Shown one piece after another: positions 57,798 through 64,000 of a stretch of DNA of 64,000 nt; position 1 is the first letter of the stretch; each line of letters starts with the position of its first letter. Origin of the DNA: Clostridium thermarum (GTDB lineage Bacteria; Bacillota; Clostridia; Clostridiales; Clostridiaceae). Both the position numbers and the translations under genes were made by a program. Where the stretch lies: assembly GCF_006351925.1 (NCBI RefSeq), contig NZ_CP040924.1, positions 3,229,001 through 3,293,000 on the forward strand, given 5' to 3'. The notes below the pieces were generated by a model. It saw nothing but the letters and a program-made list of their open reading frames with translations. It did no database searches and was not told the DNA's origin.

Positions 57798-58588
57798 TTG
57801 ACAAGCCCCTCCACTCCTTTTTTAATTTTATTCTTTAGCGTGAGCAGAAACTGATAATTATCTTTATGATGGGAGACATCTGGGTTTTCTTTCATAACAC
57901 TTTGTATTTTCTTCTCCAACCTACCTAAACTTACAACATATGAGGGTTTCACTAACTCTGCATCCAATTCCAAATCTATAAATTTTTGCACTAAGTTCTC
58001 AGGTTTATTATCAAAATGCTCAAGAATTTTTTCTTTTAAATCCAAATCATTATATTTTGTAACGGCTTCTTCAAATAGTTCTATCAGTACTGCCTTATAT
58101 GGTGCCTTATATACATCCATGCATTTTATGACTCTGTCGATAAAATCTTCATCATCTAATGAATAGTAGTAGTCGTACACATTGCCAAAAATCATTTTTG
58201 CAGCAAAATAGTCTGCTCTTCTCTCATTTAAATCCATATCAACAGCAATATTATGGGTCTCATCCCTTAAACTGAGGTCATAGAACAAATGATATATTTC
58301 ATGCCATGCCACAAAATATTGATAGACACGGGGCTGGGCTGTATTGATAACTGGTATTTTAATACTTCCCTTTGTAATAATAGCCCCGCCCCAGTATTCA
58401 TCATTTATAGGAATCTGGATTAAATGATTCTCTTTTAATACCGAAAAAGACAGTTTATCCTGCCCCGTTACTCCCGACTTATTAAACCTGACTGTAAAAT
58501 CATTTGTTAATCTTAATATATCATCTTTAATAAGTTTATTTTTTTCAATAACCTGCTCAAGGTTCTTACTCGTTATTAATTCCGACAT
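57794..58588 (-). CDS. ImmA/IrrE-type metallopeptidase (COG2856)
   Basis: 264 residues from the ATG at 58588 (RBS AAGAAGGTG; a GTG 9 nt upstream is less likely). The zinc site is HEIYH (residues 96-100) with the third ligand region NERRADYFAA (Glu about 122). ImmA/IrrE enzymes cleave phage-type or antitoxin-type HTH repressors. Here the HTH gene is directly upstream, 13 nt away, and a PIN-like gene follows with a 4-nt overlap. Confidence 0.85.
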   Translation of the reverse strand: MSELITSKNLEQVIEKNKLIKDDILRLTNDFTVRFNKSGVTGQDKLSFSVLKENHLIQIPINDEYWGGAIITKGSIKIPVINTAQPRVYQYFVAWHEIYHLFYDLSLRDETHNIAVDMDLNERRADYFAAKMIFGNVYDYYYSLDDEDFIDRVIKCMDVYKAPYKAVLIELFEEAVTKYNDLDLKEKILEHFDNKPENLVQKFIDLELDAELVKPSYVVSLGRLEKKIQSVMKENPDVSHHKDNYQFLLTLKNKIKKGVEGLVK

Positions 58589-58601
58589 AATCTGCACCTT
58601 C

Positions 58602-58976
58602 TTAATTGTAATATAGTTCGCACATATGAACTATATCCTCTAAAATACCAAACATCTCTTGAGCATTAGGTTTAAGGGCATGATTCTCTGGAGCATTGTC
58701 AGACAGCGCAAAAACAAGTTCCTTTTTTGTCTTGTACTTTGGAACATAGTTTAGTAGTTGTTCTTCATCCATGTCCTGGCTGTCTAAAATCTTTTGAATA
58801 TGGGTTTTGAATGTAGCAAGGCTGTCGACTTCTCCTTTGATTAATTTATCTAAAGTAGGCCGTGAAATATTAGTAAGCCTTGAAAAGGAAGACTTTGTAT
58901 ATCCATTGTCTTTAATGATATTTAATATATTTTCGCCAATTAGTTTTCTATTTTCAAACAATAATTCAATGCTCAT
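58602..58976 (-). CDS. XRE/Cro-type helix-turn-helix regulator
   Basis: 124 residues. Helix-turn-helix near residues 25-50 (YTKSSFSRLTNISRPTLDKL). RBS AGGAGGTG. First of three coupled genes; the probable cleavage target of the downstream peptidase and the autorepressor of the operon through the palindromes at 58996-59051. Confidence 0.82.
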   Translation of the reverse strand: MSIELLFENRKLIGENILNIIKDNGYTKSSFSRLTNISRPTLDKLIKGEVDSLATFKTHIQKILDSQDMDEEQLLNYVPKYKTKKELVFALSDNAPENHALKPNAQEMFGILEDIVHMCELYYN

Positions 58977-58995
58977 TTTTTACACCTCCTGCTAT

Positions 58996-59051
58996 ATTAT
59001 ACACCAAAAGTGTAAAAAAAGATACAGTTTGTAAAAAATATTTTTACAAAC
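58996..59051 (-). promoter_or_regulatory. Promoter and two palindromic operators of the HTH-ImmA-PIN operon
   Basis: TATAAT (58996-59001, minus strand) overlaps the dyad TACAC-N5-GTGTA (59000-59014). Upstream, 59027-59051 is a long dyad GTTTGTAAAAA...TTTTTACAAAC. No good -35 hexamer is visible at the standard distance. The arrangement is typical of a self-repressing Cro-like regulator. Confidence 0.72.
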
Positions 59052-59090
59052 TTTTGAGGTTATCTTTTCAGTTGTAAAATTTTCTATAAG

Positions 59091-59131
59091 AAAAAAGCAT
59101 CGGCAGAATTTAATTCCTGCTAATGCCTTTT
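59091..59131 (-). terminator. Terminator after the hypothetical gene at 59141
   Basis: AAAAAAGCATCGGCAG / CTGCTAATGCCTTTT stem with T-run on the minus strand. Confidence 0.85.
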
Positions 59132-59140
59132 CCCTATTAC

Positions 59141-59566
59141 CTAATGAAGAATGCAACCTTTTATTCTGTAATTCTTAATATAATCCCAATATGCTTTTAC
59201 TTCATCGCTGTCTATCATTCCGAAGATGTTTTCAATATCATCATAAAACCTCTTATATGCATGTTGGATATAAGGCTTCATCTTTGTTCTTAGATGTGGT
59301 AATGAGAAATTGCAAAATACCAAATCCCTCAAGACCAGAAACTCTGCAATGTTTATATCCAAAATAATTTCCTTTTTACCATATGGTTCGGCCATTAAGA
59401 TAAGTAATTTGACCATTAACATCTCTGTATTACTAATATAATCACGGATTGCAAAGTTATTTACTATCTCTTCTTCGTAACTTACCATCTCACGATGTCT
59501 ATCTACCTGCTGTAATAAACTAAATAATGATTTTTTTAGGAATTGCGATTTGAATATTTTCCTCAT
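59141..59566 (-). CDS. Hypothetical protein
   Basis: 141 residues, basic N-terminus, no signal peptide or recognised motif. A terminator follows, which supports a real gene. No good RBS precedes this ATG; instead a GAAGGTGG-led ATG CGA AAA TAA lies immediately upstream and in frame, so translation may depend on reinitiation. Confidence 0.5.
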   Translation of the reverse strand: MRKIFKSQFLKKSLFSLLQQVDRHREMVSYEEEIVNNFAIRDYISNTEMLMVKLLILMAEPYGKKEIILDINIAEFLVLRDLVFCNFSLPHLRTKMKPYIQHAYKRFYDDIENIFGMIDSDEVKAYWDYIKNYRIKGCILH

Positions 59567-59894
59567 TTATTTTCGCATAAACTTTTTCCACCTTCAAAAG
59601 CATAGAATAAGCCCTCCCTATTATTATGAAATCCCTGTTTATATAACTTCACTACAGTATAAAGAGGACCATATACTCTTTTCAAGTTCCTTAATATTTT
59701 TAAAATTATTTATAACTTCATGCTTCAAAGATTGTTTATATCCCTTTACTACTTTCATTTACTTTCCATGCTGTCCAAAATAATATTAAAGCAAGAATTT
59801 ATAAAGGCTTTTCAGGTCTGTTTTTGCAAAATTCACATTCTTTATCCATACATTTGGATTCTACCCATCTATTGAGATAAGTACAAAATATTTA
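59567..59894. other. Intergenic stretch with a Cys-rich coding remnant
   Basis: 328 nt without an intact gene. On the minus strand, directly after the TAG and TAA that end the gene at 59895, the same frame reads on for 30 codons (RWVESKCMDKECEFCKNRPE) before a stop. This looks like a lost zinc-binding tail, but with no detected homologue it remains a guess. Confidence 0.4.
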
Positions 59895-60338
59895 CTATAA
59901 TTTTATTTTCAAGCCTTTGATTTTTATAATTCGGTTAATGTCTTCTTTGTCTTCTGTTAAAATATAACTTAATCTTTCATGTGAAGTATTTATTAACCAC
60001 GGCTTAGAATTTTTTATAAAACATAAATCCTCTGGCAGGTTCGGTTGAAGCCACTCATGCAAGGAATTCGATGTTTGCTTTAATATTTCTTTAGCGTTGT
60101 TATCAGTACTATAATAGTACACTAATGCTGGTTGTTCACATAAAGTTATTGTTCCTGGCCATTCAAACTGTTCTTTTACTTCTTTTAAAAATGGCTTTAA
60201 TTTTTCGAGAACATTATTAATATTGTCTGATATATCTATATCACGTCTTACCACTAAAATGAATTCATCACAGATATCAAAAGCCAAATCAATTAAATCT
60301 CTATAAACCTTATCCTCAGGGTTATTCTCTATAAACAT
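59895..60338 (-). CDS. Hypothetical protein
   Basis: 147 residues, acidic, no signal peptide or transmembrane helix. It has a strong RBS GGGAGGAGG, so it is probably expressed. I do not recognise the family. It lies 34 nt downstream of the DUF1848 gene and could form a transcript with it. Confidence 0.62.
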   Translation of the reverse strand: MFIENNPEDKVYRDLIDLAFDICDEFILVVRRDIDISDNINNVLEKLKPFLKEVKEQFEWPGTITLCEQPALVYYYSTDNNAKEILKQTSNSLHEWLQPNLPEDLCFIKNSKPWLINTSHERLSYILTEDKEDINRIIKIKGLKIKL

Positions 60339-60372
60339 AAATATCCTCCTCCCATAATAGTGATATATTCAA

Positions 60373-61209
60373 TTATCTCGCATAGCAATAAAGGCACCCA
60401 TGCCCACAACTCTGCCCACTATATGCTCCAATATCTCTTGACCTGGTACATCCGCATTCTTTTCTTTGCCCTTTATCTTTCGTATGGGACGCTCTTTTAC
60501 CAAACAATTCTTCAAGATAGGCCCCGTCTATACAATGGCCCTTGTTCACTCCAGGTACTCCTTCAATAATGGGGCTGGTGCATGTATAAATTGTAACCCC
60601 ATATTTATCTGCAATCTCCACTAATTCGCTTACAAATTCAATCTGCTGTTGCTGTGAAGGAATCAAATAGGTAAACTTCGATGCTTTCATTCTTTGTTCC
60701 ACTTTTTTATACAGGCAAAGAAAACTTATGGTACACCGATTTACCCCAAAGGAAGAAATATCCCTGCATAAAGCCTCAAACACCTTCAGCCTTGCTATTT
60801 CAAAGTTATCTGGTGTTGGGCTTTTCTCTCCTTTAATACTAAGAATAATAGGGTCAAATCTCCAGTTTATTTGATTAGGTGAGTACTTTTGAGCCAGTTG
60901 TTCCATCTGCCTGACTGCCTCATTTGTATCAACAACATTTGGCTCCAGGAATTTAGAGTAGCCTGTGATTGTAAACTGAAAGTACAGATTATACAGCGAC
61001 AAATATCCAGGGTTTTTAAGTACATTGGCTAACGACTTTGACCAAAGGCAAATTGAGTGCACCCTTTCAGGAGATAAATCCACCATATATGTTGACTTAT
61101 TGTAAGGATTTTTTACCATTACATATTTATTTTTCAGACTTTCCTGAAGCCAATCATAATAAAACGCGGGAATATCCGTTCTTCTGCTGCAACTTATTAT
61201 CTCAAGCAT
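60373..61209 (-). CDS. DUF1848 family protein
   Basis: 278 residues beginning MLEIISCSRRTDIPAFYYDW, the DUF1848 start, with a Cys-rich end CGCTRSRDIG...CGHGCLYCYA. DUF1848 proteins have a TIM-barrel-like, radical-SAM-like fold with an unusual C-terminal CxxxCxxC-type site. Biological role unknown. No clear partner gene is nearby. Confidence 0.8.
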   Translation of the reverse strand: MLEIISCSRRTDIPAFYYDWLQESLKNKYVMVKNPYNKSTYMVDLSPERVHSICLWSKSLANVLKNPGYLSLYNLYFQFTITGYSKFLEPNVVDTNEAVRQMEQLAQKYSPNQINWRFDPIILSIKGEKSPTPDNFEIARLKVFEALCRDISSFGVNRCTISFLCLYKKVEQRMKASKFTYLIPSQQQQIEFVSELVEIADKYGVTIYTCTSPIIEGVPGVNKGHCIDGAYLEELFGKRASHTKDKGQRKECGCTRSRDIGAYSGQSCGHGCLYCYAR

Positions 61210-61273
61210 CGGTTTTGGATAATGCCTCCATAAAAAGTTTTTGTTTTCGTTGTGTGTAAAATATTTAATACTA

Positions 61274-61732
61274 TTATTTTATATATCCGCCATGAAAAGA
61301 CAATCTATATATTTCAATACCATCAAAGTATATTGCCTCATGCCCGTTAAACTCAGATATATCTCCCTGCCATGAACATTTATAAACAAACCTACCCTGT
61401 TCAAATAAAGCAGGTCCTCTGAATGGTTTTTCAACAGGAACTGCCTTTAATGCACTTTTCAAGCATTTGCTGAATCCTGGCGCAACTTCATCAACGAGCA
61501 TCTTCCCATAGTAATTCATACCCCATATGAGCTTTTGATTTTCAAATACCACTTCTTCGCCAATAAAATCAGCACTCCCGAAGTAAGAGTCTATGTATAT
61601 TAAATCCCCTTCACTATAGTGTAAATCCTTTGAGTTCGGCCTTGAAGATACAGAAAGAACCCCATCTCCAGCATATGTATTCCTTTTTGCTCTGACCAAA
61701 AATTCTTTTAAAGCCAGTTCTGTACAGTTCAT
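61274..61732 (-). CDS. DUF5680-like protein
   Basis: About 152 residues from the ATG at 61732 (an upstream in-frame GTG at 61744 is possible). The pattern LALKEFLVRAKRNTYAGDG followed by DLIYIDSYFGS and GMNYYGKML resembles DUF5680, often found alone or fused to an HTH. Function unknown. Confidence 0.65.
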   Translation of the reverse strand: MNCTELALKEFLVRAKRNTYAGDGVLSVSSRPNSKDLHYSEGDLIYIDSYFGSADFIGEEVVFENQKLIWGMNYYGKMLVDEVAPGFSKCLKSALKAVPVEKPFRGPALFEQGRFVYKCSWQGDISEFNGHEAIYFDGIEIYRLSFHGGYIK

Positions 61733-61804
61733 TGTCTTTATCACCCTGCCCCCTTACACCATAAACACATGAAATAAGCATTACAATAACATTAAAGAAT
61801 ACCT

Positions 61805-62023
61805 TTACCAGTCATTCCATTCATCAAACCCTTCCCTTGCTCCTGTAAAGAAAAACTCTGTATGTCTGCATTTAGGGCAGACATATATGTCAAAAGTCAA
61901 ATGTTCTTCAATATCAAATAAGGCTCCCAATATTCCCCTATTATTATCCTGGGAATCAAAGCGGTATTCTTTCAGATACTTCATTTGCTCTTTACACCTT
62001 AAACACTCAAACTGCTTTTCCAT
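61805..62023 (-). CDS. Small zinc-ribbon protein
   Basis: 72 residues with two CxxC knuckles, CLRCKEQ and VCPKCRH, forming one predicted zinc ribbon. RBS AAGGAG. Such proteins are common but uncharacterised in Clostridia. Confidence 0.65.
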   Translation of the reverse strand: MEKQFECLRCKEQMKYLKEYRFDSQDNNRGILGALFDIEEHLTFDIYVCPKCRHTEFFFTGAREGFDEWNDW

Positions 62024-62179
62024 TTTAAGTTAGACTCCTTCCACTTTATTCATATTAAAATCAATCTATTCTTTAATTATAATATAAAATGCTTATATCC
62101 GTGCTATTTTACAGTTATATTTTTATTTGACATGTAAAAAGTAGCATATGTTTCATTCGTCCTAACGTCTAAGAGTGCT

Positions 62180-62398
62180 TTACCCAATATAATTCCCCAT
62201 GTCCTTCTTGAAATCATCAATATTTCTATAGTAACAATCTATAAAAGTATCATTAAAACTATCTTCACTATTTTCAATGCAAAAATTTACTCTATAAAAT
62301 ATATCCAGCCTCTCATCAAAGCCTTTATCAACTTGCACGCCATTAAGCATAAAAGTTTCTAATATAGTGAAATTCCCAAAAATCGTTACATTTCTCAT
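62180..62398 (-). CDS. Small hypothetical protein
   Basis: 72 residues, acidic, no recognised domain. The RBS TGGAGTG before the ATG is the main support. It is the last gene before the IS256-type element. Confidence 0.45.
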   Translation of the reverse strand: MRNVTIFGNFTILETFMLNGVQVDKGFDERLDIFYRVNFCIENSEDSFNDTFIDCYYRNIDDFKKDMGNYIG

Positions 62399-62469
62399 AA
62401 AAAATCACTCCATTCAGTTTTGATTTACAGGTATTATATAGATAAGACCTATCAAATCAAATTTTGGGG

Positions 62470-62515
62470 GAGCATACATAGATTTGTGTAAATCAAATCT
62501 ATGTATGCTCTTTTT
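62470..62515. terminator. Perfect 16-bp palindrome with T-run at the IS left end
   Basis: GAGCATACATAGATTT / its exact complement around a 9-nt loop, followed by TTTTT. It acts as a rightward terminator in front of the transposase and contains the left inverted repeat of the IS (62477-62493). Confidence 0.85.
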
Positions 62516-62580
62516 ATGTATGTGTAGCTGGTAATTGTGGAAATAATAACTATAAAATATTTTTGAGAGGAGTATAAAAA

Positions 62581-63807
62581 ATGAACCTATTAGAATTACC
62601 AGATATAGATTTGAATAAGGAATTGAGTAAATGTAAGAACATGGAGGACCTTGTTGGCAAGAATGGATTAATGCAGAGATTGTTTGGAGGGATAATACAG
62701 CAGTTTCTAGAGGCAGAGATGGAGGAACACCTTAGCCGAAAAAAGTATGAGAGACAAGAGGATGTTGATAAAAATTATAGGAATGGGTATAGTTCAAAGA
62801 ATATAAAAACTAGCTTTGGAGAAGTTGCAGTAGATGTTCCAAGAGACAGAAAAGCAGAATTTGAGCCAAAGATAGTCAGAAAATATGAAACTGTGTGCAA
62901 TGAGCTTGATAAGAAGGTTATAGGCCTTTATGCTAGAGGTATGTCTGTGGATGACATTAAATCAGAAATAGATGAACTGTACGGGGTAGATATTTCCCCA
63001 GCAATGATTTCTAAGATCACTGATAAAGTAATGGATACAGTTGTTGCCTGGCAGAACAGGGCCCTAGATCCGCTGTATCCCATAGTATACATGGATGCTG
63101 TTCATTTTAAAGTAAGGGAGGATCATAGAATAATTACTAAAGCAGCCTATGTTTGTATGGCCCTAGATTTGAAGGGCCGTAAGGACATTCTTGGAATATG
63201 GATTGGTGAACACGAGGGAGCAAAATTCTGGTTATCAGTTTGTAATGACTTGAAAAACAGAGGGGTTCAGGATATATTCATAGCCTGTATGGATGGTCTT
63301 AAAGGGCTTCCAGATGCAATTAAAGCTGTTTTCCCAGTAGTTAATATTCAGAACTGCATAGTACATCAGATAAGAAACTCTATAAAGTATATCCCCTCAA
63401 AGGATATGAACGCCTTTTTGAAGGATTTAAAGACTGTGTACCAAGCCGTAAATGAGTCAATGGCAGTTCAGTCATTGCAAGTGCTAGAGGAAAAGTGGGG
63501 AGATAAGTATCCAATAGTTATACAATCATGGAAAAACAATTGGGAGAACTTGTCTACTTACTTTGATTTTCCACCGGAAATACGAAAGATAATCTATACG
63601 ACCAATGCATTGGAAGGTTTTAATAGACAACTTAGAAAGTTTACAAAGATTCGGACAGTATTTCCTACTGATGATTCTCTTATAAAGGCTCTATATCTTG
63701 CCACGGAGCAGATAATGCTTAAATGGACCGCACCTATCCAGAATTGGGCCAGCACACTGGCACAACTTAGTATACGGTTTGATGAAAGGCTTGAACAATA
63801 TCTGTAA
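62581..63807 (+). CDS. IS256 family (mutator-type) transposase
   Basis: 408 residues, the usual length. DDE residues appear as Asp in VYMDAVHFK (about 176), Asp in CMDGLKGLPDAI (about 242) and Glu in TTNALEGFNRQLRKF (about 345). RBS GAGAGGAG 8 nt before the ATG. No internal stop, so the element is probably intact. Confidence 0.95.
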   Translation: MNLLELPDIDLNKELSKCKNMEDLVGKNGLMQRLFGGIIQQFLEAEMEEHLSRKKYERQEDVDKNYRNGYSSKNIKTSFGEVAVDVPRDRKAEFEPKIVRKYETVCNELDKKVIGLYARGMSVDDIKSEIDELYGVDISPAMISKITDKVMDTVVAWQNRALDPLYPIVYMDAVHFKVREDHRIITKAAYVCMALDLKGRKDILGIWIGEHEGAKFWLSVCNDLKNRGVQDIFIACMDGLKGLPDAIKAVFPVVNIQNCIVHQIRNSIKYIPSKDMNAFLKDLKTVYQAVNESMAVQSLQVLEEKWGDKYPIVIQSWKNNWENLSTYFDFPPEIRKIIYTTNALEGFNRQLRKFTKIRTVFPTDDSLIKALYLATEQIMLKWTAPIQNWASTLAQLSIRFDERLEQYL

Positions 63808-63918
63808 TTGAGAAGCCTGTACTATTTAGAATATTTATGTATAATAATAAAAATATTGCACAAAATAATATCAACAAAAGGCTACACTATCTATTTTTAG
63901 TAATTCCCCAAAAAATTA

Positions 63919-63952
63919 AAATTATTACTGAGTTTTACCTCAGTAATAATTT
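63919..63952. terminator. Hairpin near the right end of the IS256 element
   Basis: Perfect 14-bp arms AAATTATTACTGAG / CTCAGTAATAATTT with a 6-nt loop, just inside the right inverted repeat. Confidence 0.75.
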
Positions 63953-64000
63953 CCAAATAAAGAATAGCATGTCTTTTCTATTTTACACAAACCTATGGAC

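Larger units (their letters stand above)
62477..63997 (+). mobile_element. IS256 family insertion sequence
   Basis: Terminal inverted repeats CATAGATTTGTGTAAAT (62477-62493) and, at the window end, the complement CATAGGTTTGTGTAAAA (63981-63997), identical at 15 of 17 positions. One full transposase gene lies between them. The exact outer bases and any target duplication lie at or beyond the window edge, so the borders are approximate. Confidence 0.85.

Noticed and set aside
1..64000. tRNA, rRNA, CRISPR array or prophage structural genes
   Set aside because: None seen on either strand by reading; a tRNAscan or CRISPR search was not possible here.

Overview
The window is AT-rich chromosomal DNA from a low-GC, spore-forming Gram-positive bacterium, most likely a member of the Clostridia. 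The evidence is a prkA-yhbH-spoVR sporulation set, a T-box leader, an ydaO-type (c-di-AMP) riboswitch, lipoproteins with Gram-positive lipoboxes, a YesMN-type two-component system, a MurE with the DNPR motif of meso-diaminopimelate ligases, and strong AGGAGG ribosome binding sites. No rRNA, tRNA or CRISPR array was seen.

Layout. 0-7 kb: a HIT protein, spoVR-yhbH-prkA (minus), then a tryptophan T-box driving a TrpP-type transporter, and two small conserved proteins. 7-11 kb: a chemotaxis receptor and a secreted NlpC/P60 hydrolase whose 3' end is tandemly duplicated. 10.9-14 kb: a copper operon csoR-copA-copZ with its operator. 14-26.5 kb: a lipoprotein, a 2-hydroxyacid dehydrogenase, a ZIP transporter, thioredoxin reductase and glutaredoxin (the latter under a CsoR-like operator), two radical SAM proteins, a glycogen debranching enzyme, MurE and a MurC-type ligase. 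26.5-30 kb: a glycerate module (CdaR regulator, GntP permease, glycerate kinase). 30-34 kb: GH31 alpha-glucosidase and a CcdA/TlpA thiol-redox pair.

34-51 kb is a carbohydrate locus: CE7 esterase, a chimeric pseudogene (solute-binding protein fused to a GH3 tail), GH95 fucosidase-type enzyme, MFS transporter, RarA (unrelated), YesN/YesM two-component system, GH31 alpha-xylosidase, and an ABC importer (two permeases plus lipoprotein). Four promoters in this block carry the same 35-bp element at a fixed 4-nt distance from the -10 position, which I infer to be the YesN binding site. The enzyme set suggests fucosylated and acetylated xyloglucan-like oligosaccharides as substrate, with part of the locus lost by deletion.

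51-64 kb becomes accessory: dapB under a c-di-AMP riboswitch, a frameshifted lipoprotein esterase, a MerR regulator with a 19-bp-spaced promoter, a decaying IS91-like element, a compact three-gene HTH / ImmA-IrrE protease / PIN-like nuclease operon (the best candidate for an uncharacterised defence or toxin-antitoxin type system), several small orphan genes, and an IS256-family element whose left inverted repeat sits inside a perfect palindrome.
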